Of a stretch of DNA of 64,000 bases, positions 32,618 through 45,500 are shown piece by piece (positions within the stretch are counted from its first letter, which is position 1; every line of letters begins with the position of its first letter). Source of the stretch: Diphasiastrum complanatum (Eukaryota > Streptophyta > Lycopodiopsida > Lycopodiales > Lycopodiaceae); assembly GCA_029204225.1 (NCBI GenBank), contig CM055111.1, positions 44,367,815 to 44,431,814 on the forward strand, written 5' to 3'. The notes below the pieces were generated by a model. The model searched no databases. It was not told where the DNA came from and saw only the letters and a list, made by a program, of their open reading frames with translations. The translations under genes and the position numbers were made by a program.

Positions 32618-35600
32618 CATGGATGCAGGGATTTGAGAAAATGATAAAGATTGAGATTATCACAAATCCAATCGGCCGGCTTCAGCTCAAAACTAGCAAC
32701 GCACATCAACCCCTCTTGTTATAATTTATCTAAACTTTTGATCATACCCCCCTAACTTGTTTTAATCTTTTAGCAAAAATTTTTCTTGAAAGGTTACTTT
32801 CCGAACGGTCACGATTTACCCTTGTCTTATCCAACGGTTGCTATTTTTTCCTTCATACACAAGGCAAATTATGGTTCTTCCCACAAAGTTTCACACTAAG
32901 CTAACTCTTGGCTATTTTATACACAATTGTGCTTAGAACCTTCTCCACCTCCTCTCTTTTCTCTTCTTCTTCTTCATCATGTTCTCAGGTGTGCTTATGT
33001 CCGCTTGACAGCGCCCAACTACAATGAGAAATGATCGATTTTTCAAGCATTCCTTCAGGTATGAATGTGTACTATATACATATGGTTCATCACGTTTTGG
33101 TTTGATACTCATTTCAATTGGGTAGCGCGGACTACCATTGCATTAATCTACTTTGTGAGTAGGAACCATTGGTCTTGTTGTTTGCCACTATAGTCGCTAT
33201 AGCGCTTAAATGTTTTTTTGCTACCTGACTGTGTTTTACAGCAGACTATCACTATTGATAATTACACTATGCACTCATAGTTAGCATAAGTTTTTTTTGT
33301 TGACAACCCACAATGCTAACAACCACAAGAATAATGTATTGTATGCAACAATTGAGCATGTATTGATGCGTTGAAAGCCAACGTTGATGACAGTATCGAT
33401 GATTGTCTAGTAGACTTGTCATCGACTTGGTAGTTAGTACTACACTCAAAAGTTTTTCCACTGATGTCATATTGCCCTTCAAAATCTTACATGCAACTAA
33501 TGCTAATATGTAAAATGGGAATAAGAATTGGAAAAATAAAACACAGTTGATATTGTACCAATTTAACCAAAACTAAAACATATTTCAAAACAAAATTTTA
33601 CTTGAAAGTTTGAATCCTTCTTTTTGATAACCTTCATTTGATGAAAGTTCATGAATGCCCTTCAATACAATTCTTTTGAGCTTTTTATTTTTTGATTTCT
33701 TACATAGTATGTGCTATTTTCCTTTCACCAGATCGTATGAGCTAGGCAATCTTTGTGAAACTTGTTGCATTTTATCATTGCTTTCATTTAGCTTGTTTCT
33801 AAGATTATGCAAACAAGAATTATTCAATTTCAAAGTTTCATTATCTCCTTTTGTTTACAATAACATACTCTCTTTTTCTCTATAATCAACTGTAACTAAA
33901 CAATTCAACATACTCTCCAAGCTTTGGATACTTTGCATTGAATTTGTATATTCAAAAGTTTTCCCTCTCTCACAATAATCCAGTAAACCATTTTGTCCTT
34001 CGCACATGAACAATATGAGTTGTGTGACTGATTAAAAGTGTGGATGTTGCATTGGGCTTGAATATGTTGGATATAAAATTTTGTCAACCCATTGACCACT
34101 TTTATGTTTGTCCATCCTATGTAACCCATGGCCTCAAGAGTTGTTAGGGTCCTTTCATATTTCTTTTGGAGATTGAGTGTATTCTACAAGGAGGTCATTA
34201 TGGAGATGAAATTTAGGCACCTCAAGAATAAACAAATAAATCAAGAGATGATTAACAATGCACCATCTATGTAAATTAGAAGATATTTGCTTACTAATAC
34301 ATCATACCATAGGATGGATTTGTGTCACAGCTAAAAGAAAATTGTCCACCTTGGCACTCATTTTTATTCTAGTAACTACAAATTTCTTTGATGATAATAA
34401 AATATTCTCTTGTTATTTGATGGTATATGGAAAAAAAAAACTCATTTCTCGCAAGTAAACATGAAGGATACAATTCATGGTTTTAAAGGTGATGTTAGTT
34501 GATACCAACAATTTTATCAAGATAGAATTTCTTCAAGTCTGAAATGCGTGCGCTTAACAGCCTCTAGTTGACTACGCATGTTACCAATTAGAAATAAGTC
34601 ACCTGAGCTGAGAGGCGATGCAAAAATTTAATTGGGGTTTGAAAATATGATGAGCTTCTTGCCCCTATGTGGCATTTCTTATAAGGCCCTTTTGAGGTTA
34701 AGAATTCTTCCGATGGTGTAAAAAAGCTCAAGAAGCCTTTTTATTATCAAGGAGGAGACTAAGTGACAATTGGACTAACTATGACAATCGCAAGAATAAG
34801 AAAATAACGGGGACATCCTAGAGATAGTGTCAAGAGGAGAAGATATGCAACAACTGGAGTTTTAAGGGTGGTGGGTAGAATTAGATGAGGGATCAAGAGG
34901 CTAAAATCCAATTTTTTTTTGGAACAATTGGGCAAGTAAACAAATCCACCATGCACTAGAGACAAAAGTGAACTCCTCTAGTTCTTTGTGCAGGTGAGGC
35001 TATGTAGTTGAAAGGTGCCAATTTATGAACTATGTAGCTCCAATTGAAACTTCTAATATTTGTTTTTGTGGACATAACAAAAGTAACTCGCACGAAGAAA
35101 TTTGCTGATCACTCTACTTTTTTTCATTGAGTAAGGCCTTGAACATTCCAAGAAAAAATGTTCATTTACAAGTAGGCTTTGGTTTGCAAAGTACTGTTCA
35201 ATGCCCAAACTCATTCAAAACCCTTTTTGCCTTCAGATTCTTAGCCTTGGCTTTGAACAAACTTCTCACCTAAAATTCCATACCTTGGCAAGGATATCCT
35301 TTGAAGCGAAGGTCGACATCTATGATGGGGGATGCCAAATCCTATCACTTTTCTTGGTTGTTTCAACATCTTGACTTTTTGGCTTGGGTGTGATGGTTTA
35401 AAGATCAAGGAGCACAATATTGTTGGCAAATCGTTTCTCCTTCAATTCAATTAAGAACACCATGTCAAAGCTTGAAATCATATCCATAGAGTTGCGTTGA
35501 CAATTATTCAAACTAATGCTCATTGTTCATGTTTGCCTCACATACAGATAATTTCAATAAAAACGAGTCAATTATTGTCCTCAAATCTTAGTAAATGGAG

Positions 35601-36444
35601 GTTGACTGCTACATTGAGGAGCCAAGGACTACTTATACTGAGAAGGGCACATGGCCCAATTGATATCCTTCTTTTCCAAGTATCCCTTTTACATTTAGTG
35701 AAGTGCTCAGAATCAACAAGGCTTTTTGACGAGAAAAAACTAGCACAAAATGATTTGTCATTGTTTGTCTAGATTTGCACATTTTTGCAGGTGTTTTGTA
35801 ATATACAGGTTTTGCATCTGAATGGATTGTATTAAATCTAGATTGCCCAAGATTGTTAGCCACGAGGGCTACATGAGGGTCTTATAAGTAACTGGGGATC
35901 CATTTTCTACTATTTAGATACAATAACAAATTCATCTCAGAAACCAGTACACAAATTGAACATGAATCAAGATAACAGTGGTAACTTCAGAGAGCACACC
36001 TATCAAAATTTCATGTGACTAATTCCCGCATGTGCAGTTTAAGCGATTTTTGTCTCTATTTTTGGTGTTTTTCCTTGAGATCTTCAAATCAGATCTTCAT
36101 TTTTGGAGGCTCTAACACAACATAGAGCACCCATAGCAGTTTCATTTAGATATGATTAAATTAGAAAATAACACACATGCATGGCATTTGAAAATACAAA
36201 GTTTTAACTCAACTAGTCATCCTGCTGCTGCATTACACAGCAGTCCCAGGTGACAAAGTTGAGTACAGCTTTCTCCTGTACTGTACGTAGTATAGATGTA
36301 ACCAGGATCTCTTTGCAAGAACCACTGCAATGATCAAGAATTAAAGCTAAATTACATACAATGGACTACTTATAGTGAATGTACAATATAATGGACATAT
36401 TTAGTGACTAGCTTATGACAGCAATACTCAACAAAGTTATTTCA
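32618..36444. other. No gene seen
   Basis: 3.8 kb of AT-rich sequence with only short unsupported frames. It includes the 3' flank of the PIRL gene next to 36444. Confidence 0.5.
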
Positions 36445-36542
36445 CTACAACAAATCTTCTATAGAAGCTTTGGCAATGCTTTCTCCAATAGTAGCACCAG
36501 CTAGTTCCCATTCTTCAAACAATTTTAGCACATACTCTACAT
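36445..36542 (-). CDS. PIRL exon 4 (C-terminal tail and stop)
   Basis: Acceptor ...CATTCTTGCTTGACAG, then two bases completing a codon and VEYVLKLFEEWELAGATIGE ... IEDLL before TAG at 36445-36447. The phase fits exon 3 exactly. If intron 3 (36543-36640) is retained, translation instead ends at a TGA at 36546-36548, giving an alternative tail GLFSRLVLSCTGVAKKK. Confidence 0.65.
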
Positions 36543-39500
36543 CTGTCAAGCAAGAATGTCCAGCCCCAGTACATCAGTATCTTTGTGAAATTTTTTCTTG
36601 GCAACACCAGTGCATGATAAAACTAATCTCGAAAACAAACCTCCCTTTTTTTTCAAGGTTTTCTCACGTTCTTTGCGGCTGACCTTTTCCTTCATATACT
36701 CAAGAACTGCCTGCAAGACATACAAGTTTTTTAGTCAATAAAATTTCTACCCAAGCAATAAGTTGAAGATTGAGACACCCCCTGACAGTACAAAGACTTG
36801 TATTGAGCTTTAATAACATAGTTACAGAAGTGAGATACCTCTTTTCCCTTCTCAGTAACATGCAGAGGTGGATCACGGAATGGATTTCCATCAAGTTGGA
36901 GTTTCAATAAGTTGCTCAGATTTGCAAATGAATCAGGTAGCACAGTGAGATGATTGTAGCTTATGTTTAGATCCTGAAGACTCTGAAGATTGCCAATTGA
37001 TTCTGGTAAGGCTTTAAGTTCTGTGAAGTTGGAAGATAGATCCAGCCTTCGGAGTGATGTAAGAGAGCAAATGCTTTCAGGTAAATACTCCAACTGGTTA
37101 AAGTGCACGTCTAACTCAGCCAGCGCCTTCAGATTACCCATTGTAGTTGGCAAGCTCTTCAAGCTATTCAGATGCACAGATAAGTATCGCAAACGAGATA
37201 AATTTCCTATTCCTTCAGGCAAGCCCCTGAGGAGGTTGAAATCAGCCCTGAGTTCTTCCAAAGCAGTGCAATGCTTGATCGTCCATGGCAGCTCCTCTAT
37301 CATGTTCTTCTCAATATTCAAAATTTTAAGGCAAGAAAGACAACCAAGAGATTCGGGTAATTCTCTAAGCTGATTTGCTTCTAGTTCTAGCTTAACAAGA
37401 TTTGTTAGAGCCCCAACTGACTCAGGTAAAATCTGGATCTCAGTTCCTGACATATTTAGATTGCTCAAAGAGGTTAGAAGTCCTATAGATTCAGGACAAG
37501 CTACAATTCCCTCAAAATGGATGCCACTCAAATCCAGACTTTGAGGCTGAGTCTCAATAGCCTTTTCCAAGATGGCAATGAGCTTAGGTGGAAGTGGGTT
37601 TCCTGCACCATCTTCATGAATTGTTGAGAGGGGTTCAAAAGCTGGAGATATACAACAGACATCCTGGATGAGTCTATAATATATAACAAACCCCGTAAGA
37701 AAAACGCATAATTGAACTTACCCCTGCATCCAATACGTATGACTACTAAGCCAATGTAAAAACGTCTGGTTTTTTTCTCATTTTTTTCAAAGACAGTCAA
37801 AAGTGTCCAATGCAGAACCATCCAAAATATTGGTAGGCTGGGTAAATTTTGACTGCTGTCTATATTTGACGTGTGAAGCAAAATTACAGGCTATAGACTT
37901 ATGAATATCTATAAAAAAAAGTGTGTTAATGCAGGAGGAAGAGGAAAAAAAGAGCTAATAGTAATCTGATTGCCTCTCAACCACCAAATTTAATGGAGCC
38001 ATCTTCACTTCATTTTTCTCAGCTGAGATGCAAGAGCTCTGCATTTGTGCTACTTCAGTAGAGCCGGCCTAGAATTCAGGAAGATTCAAAATACAATACA
38101 TCCATTTCTCCTCATTCATTCCACAAAGACCATGTATAGATGTGTAACATCTAGATGGTACCCAACATAACAAAAGAGATGTATATCTTTGACCATTTGC
38201 ATCCACCCACAAAGTCTCAGACCCTCAACATGATGCATGGTATGGACACCCAAATTTAAATCTGTTGCTCACAAAAGATTTTTTTTCTGGGAAAACAATT
38301 CAAAAAATTAATTTTGGAAGCATAAATGAGGGATTGCATCAAATATGGAAAATGATTCTATAGGTTTCCAACACAGTGTGCAATTTCCAACCTTATGGAG
38401 TCTACCCACAAAACCTCAAATCATCAATTTCATACATAATTGTGGGCCAAACGCTATGACATTCCTACCTACTCTCGCTTTTTCAATGCCAAAGAATAGG
38501 TATAATAAGATGTGTATGCTTGTTCCCTAAAAGAATGGAAATGCTGCAACAATCATTACTTTAGGCTATGTCTTTCTCCAGGCGTATCACCTATCTTACC
38601 TACTTACAAAGGACACAAAAATAAGACATCATGCCCACACGACAATCAAGTTAGCTTCAAGAGTTGAGGTCTATATTTGGTAGTGGGATGCAGGTGTACT
38701 TTTCACACGTGTGGGAAGCTGTTGTACCTGTTTTTAGGTTCCATTATTCAAGTGATCTTCATAATTTCATGCAACACATCTTGATGAGTTTTGGTGCAAA
38801 TCAAAGCAAAGATCAAAAACCATTATTGAGATTTGATAGTGGATCAAATCCAATTAATAGGTGTCTTGAACAGGTCCTAAAAATTTGTTTTTCAGGTCTT
38901 GTTGGATCATCAAGAAGAAAGAGTGAGAAGGTCAAATCTAGGCTTAGCTATGGCCATTATCATTGATTTAGTGAAGTGATTTGATAGGAATTTGAGTAAG
39001 CTCATGACAAGACTCCTCTCCTCTCGCTTAGATATTCGCTCTTTGCATATTCTTCCCACTATAGCAGTTGACGATGCCTTGTGGCTCCATCGCTGCCCAA
39101 GGACGTCAGATTCAGCCAATGAATATCTACAGATTCTGGCCAATTTTGTTTGTAGGAGGACGAGCCAAGCTAGGTCAAGTTTTCTTTGAGGTGGGATGTT
39201 GAATTCGAAGATAGGTGGATCTCATCAAGGGGGGGCAGCCATTTCACCTTTCTTGGAGCCTGCATCAGTTCTGCAAGCTCTTACGAGGGCTGATAATTGA
39301 ATTTATATAAGCTTGCTTGAAAGCTATCCAGCAGCCAGCATATTAAGCAACTTGAATAGATTATCTTGGGGGCCGAAATTCATCAAAAAAGTGAGCTGTC
39401 TGGACTGGTGTATCTCCCATACATACACTATTTTCCTTCAGATTGGTGGGATGCCTTGTGCTTTATTACCATTTGGGCACAAGTAAGGGACTGCTCAACA

Positions 39501-42500
39501 TTCAAAGACCTTCGGCCTTTTGCCATCCATGAAAGCTGCAAATTGAAAATCAAAATTGCGCCAAGATAGACTTGGGGGTAGTCAGTCGAATGATCTAAGT
39601 AATTGTCTAAATTCGATAGTTCAATTCAATCCCTATAGTAATTCATTATTTTTATATGTTTGGTGAGAACTCTTACATCCCACAAGGTATCGAGTTCAAT
39701 CGTCTAGCACCAACAAGGTGGTATCAGAGCAGGTTCAGATTATCGATTGAATTCACGACTATTACGTTCTTAGATTATTCTTTAAACATGGAAGGTTCAA
39801 CCTCAGAGATCCGCTTGATCAATAAGTTCAATGGTGACAACTTTCACACGTGAGAATTTAAGATGACGATGATACTGATCGAAATGATAAGGAATTATGG
39901 GGATACGTTAATGGTTCGATAGCCAAAATAGCCGAACCTGAATTGTTGACCGCTTGGGAAGCAAATGATGGCAAAAGCGTTAGCCATCGTATCTCTGAAT
40001 CTAAACGATTCACAAATAGCTCACGTAGCTAATGGTTCCACTTCCAAAGAAGCATGTGACATATTGATTGGTTTATACGAAACAACAGATGTCACGACTC
40101 GCCTCTTTCTGAGAAAGAAATTTCTATCACTCAAGATGAGTGAAGGAACTTCAATCAGTGATCATTTGAATGAATTCAAACAGCTACCTAATCAACTAGC
40201 TGCAGTAGGTTCGCCAATATCATATGAAGATGTTCACTGCTAATATGTCTCCTCTATCTAGTCTTCCTCCCTCTTACGACAATCTAGTATTGCTCTTGAG
40301 CAATACTCCTGAGCTCTCTCTCCAGAAGATGATAGCAAGTTTATTGTAGGAAGAAGTAAGAAGGAAGAGCTTATCCTCATCGAATAACAAGATAGTTGCC
40401 TTGTATTCAAATAGGCAACAGTCCCAGAGGAAGAAGAATCCGAAGGACAAGAAGGCGAAAGCTAGCAAACTGATTCGAACCAGCAACAACAGCATGATCG
40501 ACAACAACAAAAATCCAAGACCAAATTCTTTTGCAAGTACTACAAGAGAACCAATCACGAAGTCAAAGATTGTCGAGTTCTCAAGCACAATGAAGCGAAG
40601 AAGAAGATGCAACAGCAGCATGATGGAGGTTTAGATTCTACTCGACACTCCCAAGAAGACCCGACACTGCTGATGGCACAAGACCAACAAAGTAGAGATA
40701 CCCAACAATGGTATCTCGATTCAGGAGCTTCTCAGCACATGACTCCGTGTAAGTACCTATTCGAAGACCTCACTATATTTGATTTGAAGTACATATACTT
40801 CGGAGACTCAAGCTCACACAAGATCAAAGGCCAAAGGTCTATTCGCCTTCAGTTTCCAGATGGTATTTCTAGATTACTCAATGGTGTACTTTATGTACCC
40901 AAATTAACAAAGAATCTTTGTCTATTAGCAAGATCACAAATCAAGGTTGTACCATCTTGAATGAAGAATCTAGTGAAATCCTCTCTGCAAACAAAGAAGG
41001 AAATTTGTATATCTTGAGTCACGAATTTGCACTTACAACAAATGTGAGCAATTCTAATGCCCAATTATGGCATCTAAGATTAGGACATTTAAACATGAGA
41101 GCTATCTTGTACATGCATCATAATAGTATGGTCAAGGATATGAGCATAAATGTTGCCTCCACAGACACTCGAACTGTCTATGAGATGTGCTTACTAGGAA
41201 AACAGCCTAGATCAAGGTTTCCAAAAGGACAAGCCACTAGAGCTAAGTCCATTCTAGAATTGATACATCGTGATCTGTGTGGCCTTATGAGCATACCCTC
41301 TTTGGGTTCTGCACTATATTTTATTAGTTTTATCGAAGATTATTCCAGATTTACCAAGACAATGTTCAGTAAGAACAAGTCTGAGGCATTCAACTGCTTC
41401 AAAGAATTTAAGCAGTTTGCTGAGACATAGACTATTTGGCAGATCAAGATCGTACGCACCGATTGTGGGGGAGAATACATGTCAAACGAAATGTCAGACT
41501 ATCTATCTTCATGCGACAGCATCATCGATTCACCACCAGCTACACCCCACAGCAAAATGGAGTAGCCGAAAGGAAGAACTGAACACTACTCGATGTAGCA
41601 TGAACAATGCTCTCTAACTCTCAGCTACCCAAGAAATTTTGGGCTGAAGCTGTTTCTATCGCCTGCTATCTGCAAAACTATTCGAGCACCAAAGTTGTCG
41701 ACTCGAAGACTCCCTTCGAAGCCTACTATGGTTACAAGTCGAGTTTGAAGCACCTTCGAGTGTTCGGTTGTCAATGCTACGTGCAAATCCCTTCTAACTT
41801 GAGAAAGAAGCTCGATCCTGTCAGTTGCAAGAATATATTCATCGGATACTCGACTTCACACAAAGCTTATTGAATTTATGATGTCAAATAAGATCGAATC
41901 TCAGTCAATCGAGATGTAGTCTTCTTTGGAAGACAAATTCTATGATTTTAAGCAGAAGTAGCCAATGCAGGAGTTCGTTCCAACAGCTCCATTTACCATC
42001 GACAAGCCTCAACCTGCGAATGTTCCAACACCGATCGAAGATATCCCAATCGCACAACAAGGAGTGTCATCTACTCAGCAACCAACAATTGTTCAAAGAT
42101 CTGCTCAAATCCGACAAGAACCTGATCGACATATCCCTCAAGCATTCATCAGTCTCCATGAACCTGCCTCAATAGAAGAAGCCTTGTCGAGTTCAGATGC
42201 AAACAACTAGCATACAGCCATGAATGTTGAGTACAACTCTTTGATGAAGAACAAGACCTGGAGTCTTATCGACCCTCCTTCGAATGTGAAGATCATTGAC
42301 ACAAAGTGGATCTTCAAGTTGAAGCTTAACCCAGATGGTTCGATATCCAAATGGAAAGCTCAACTAATGGAAAGGATACGAACAGATCTATGGAATAGAT
42401 TACATTGAGACCTTCAATCCAATGGTAAAACATTAATCTATTCGAACATTACTAGCTATCGCAGCTACAGAAGATCTAGACATTCACCAAATGGACGTTC

Positions 42501-45500
42501 AGACAACATTCCTCAATGGATACATTCAAGAAGACATCTATATTTATCAACCAGAAGGTTACGTCCTGAGGCCAAGAGCATAAAGTATGCAAGTTGTAGA
42601 CTTCCAAAAACTACCATCTTACCCTGTGACTTGTTGTAGAATGATGATGCTAAGAATAGCTTAAAACAATCAGCCCAGGACCCTAGTAATGTTTATTTCA
42701 AGGACTACTTGAGCCTAACACAACTAGGAATGAAACATGCAATATGAATTCTTGACATGCAATTGTCATGCAAGTAGAAATGGAAAAACAGCAAGCAATG
42801 GATCCCAAATTTTGATCCTAGTTCAAGTCTGTGTGAACTCTACTCAATGCTAAACTCATGAATCAAAGTGGAAATGAATTCTACTTGCTGGCCACTCCAA
42901 TTAGCAGGACCAGATCTAGAAAATCAAATCCTAATCATCCTCTAATTTGGCCTCTAATCACAATTTGTGATGGCATCCTTCTAATAGAAAACAAATGCTT
43001 TTGATTTCATCAATTTCTAAGAAGTATTCATGGAGAAAAATGGAATTTACAGATCTGAGGCAGTGCCCAATCAGCAACTATTAGTGGGCTGTTTTGGCTC
43101 CAAACATGCAACCAATGATAGTAGAAGTAGTATGGTTGGTAGCGCCCTCCTCCTACAAGCAATTTGCACTGATTCCACCAAAATTGGATGAGTAATGATG
43201 GAGATCCACCAGAAATCAGATTTGTCCTCGCAGCGAGTTCCTACACAAGAAAAATGATTAAATAGACTTTGTGAATGTACAATGGTTTGGCATGCAAATG
43301 CCAAGTGTCCAATTCCTATGCATGCATTTGCATGTCACTTGCATGTCACATGCATGCCACATCTAATATTAATAGGTGGAAATCTAACTAGTACTCCCCC
43401 ATGCATGTGTATGGGGGTCTACCAAACTCAAGTGGTGACATAGGCATCATCATGCAAGAAGGCCTTCACCACGAGTTTGGGACTAAACAAATTTGCCTAA
43501 GTATTTGGGCCTTAAAAACTTGGACCCAATTACTGTGCATGTGGCATGTACTATTCATTTGACTAGGTTCCCCCTTAAACCTGTTAAATGAATAACTCCT
43601 ACTGCTTCCCGATGCTTTTCAAATAAGCTCTTATCCAAGGGTTTGGTGAAGATGTCGGCTACCGTGTCTTCACTTGGCACACACTCCACTTCGATGATTT
43701 GTTTTTCCACCAAATCTCTAATGTGATGATATCTCATAGTTACATGCTTAGTTCTTGGATGAAATACGGAATCCTTGCTCAGTAAGATAGCCTAAGTGTT
43801 ATCAATGAGAAGAAAGTAAGGATTTTCTTGAAAAACTCCAAGCTGATTCAAGATATATTGCATCCATAAGATTTCATTGCATGCCTTTGCCGCTGCCACA
43901 TATTCTGACTCACAAGATGATTGAGCAACAATTGATTGTTTTTTGCATACCCATGAAATAGCAGCACCTACAACTCGACAAACACATCCAGAGATGCTCT
44001 TTGAATCATCCTTCCTGGACATCCAGCTTGCATCTGTATAGGTGATTACTTGTATGCTTTTGTCATGGGAAAAATGAAATCCATAGTCTATAGTATGCTT
44101 GAGATATTTCAAAACATGTTGTGCTAACTTCCAATGTTTCAAACCTGGATTAGAATTGCATTGACTAAGGCTGAAAACTAGAAAAGCTATTTCAGGCTTA
44201 GTCCATGTTGCTAGATATATAAAGGAACCAATGAGATGTTGATAGGGAACGAGAGCCATCTGCTCCTTTTCCTCTTCGGTTGTAGGACAATCATCCTTTG
44301 ATAATATGGTTCCTGTAGGCATAGGAACCATTTTCCCTTTACAATCCTGCATGTTAAACCTGTCAAGAAGCTTTGAAATATAGAGAGATTGATGTAGGAA
44401 ATAATTAGAGTTTTCCTTTTCGATTTGCACACCAAGGTAAACTTTGGCTTCTCCCATATCTGCAATTTCAAATATAGAGGATATTTGCTTTTTTACTATC
44501 TCCATGTCTTTTATGGACTAAGTAGCAATCAATGTATCATCAACATAAACTCCAATGATTACAATTTCCCCATTAAGGTACTTTGTGTAAACATTTGGAT
44601 CAGCACTAATAGGTGTAAAACCAAGAAACTTCAAACCTTCATCTTTCTTTTTGAACCAGGACCTTGCTGATTGCTTTAGGCCATAGATGCTCCCCCTCAA
44701 AGAGCAAACATGATTAGGAAATTCATGGGAAATAAATCCCTCGGGCTGCTCCATGTAAAGCTCTTCTTGTAACTCTCCCTAAAGGTGGGCTGTTTTTTCA
44801 TCCACCAAGTGAACAATCAAATTATGTTGAGCTGCAAATGCAGAAATATATCTCACACTAGAATGTTTGATAACCGGGGAAAAGGTTTCAGAGTAGTCTA
44901 TACCATATTTTTGTGTAAAGCCTTTTGCCACCAATCGAGCTTTGTGGATTGATCTTGCCATCTGGTCCAAACTGCCTTCCTTCCCTTTGGTAGAGGTTTG
45001 AGACACCATACCTTTCTTCAATGCATGGAATCTATCTCATCTTCCATGGCTAGCAACCATTTGTCCTTTTCCTTTCCTCCCATAGCTTCCATATAGGATT
45101 CGGGTTCTCCTACAAAACAACATACTCCCACAAGATAGTCATGTTGATTCTCCCTCATGGGCTCCTTACCAAGCCTTGAGGATTCTAAGTCGCTCTTCAG
45201 GTATATCTCCATGCTGAATTCTCCTTCGTCTTGATGAGCTTCCTGGATCTTGCATGTCATCATGCAAAACTGCATATGGTTCTGCACTTGGGGGTAATGC
45301 CCTTTTGTCTGCGATAGTCTAGAAACTCATTAGAAATGTGCTCTTCTGCTCCATCACACCTTAAAAGGATGAGTTTTTGTTTTGTAGTCCTTTTTGCAAA
45401 AGCTTGATATTCCTTGAACCACAGATATCTGTATGAACCATTTCCAAAGGCTTCTTAGCTCGGAAAACTTCTTTATTAAAGGGAGATCTGTGCATCTTTC

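Larger units (their letters stand above)
39660..42600 (+). mobile_element. Ty1/copia retrotransposon G in PIRL intron 1
   Basis: Primer site at 39719-39730, gag from 39788, protease, integrase and the start of RT, plus strand (antisense to the PIRL gene). It is broken in RT near 42590. The LTR before 39719 cannot be delimited. Related to copia B. Confidence 0.75.

Noticed and set aside
36990-37373. Plus-strand ORF of 127 residues
   Set aside because: Antisense shadow of the LRR exon.
37671-37673. Alternative acceptor TATTATAG for PIRL exon 2
   Set aside because: It gives the wrong phase with the exon 1 donor, whereas the acceptor at 37642-37643 fits exactly.
37528-37881. Extra ORF upstream of the LRR exon
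   Set aside because: A different frame from the LRR exon; it crosses the splice acceptor and has no motif.
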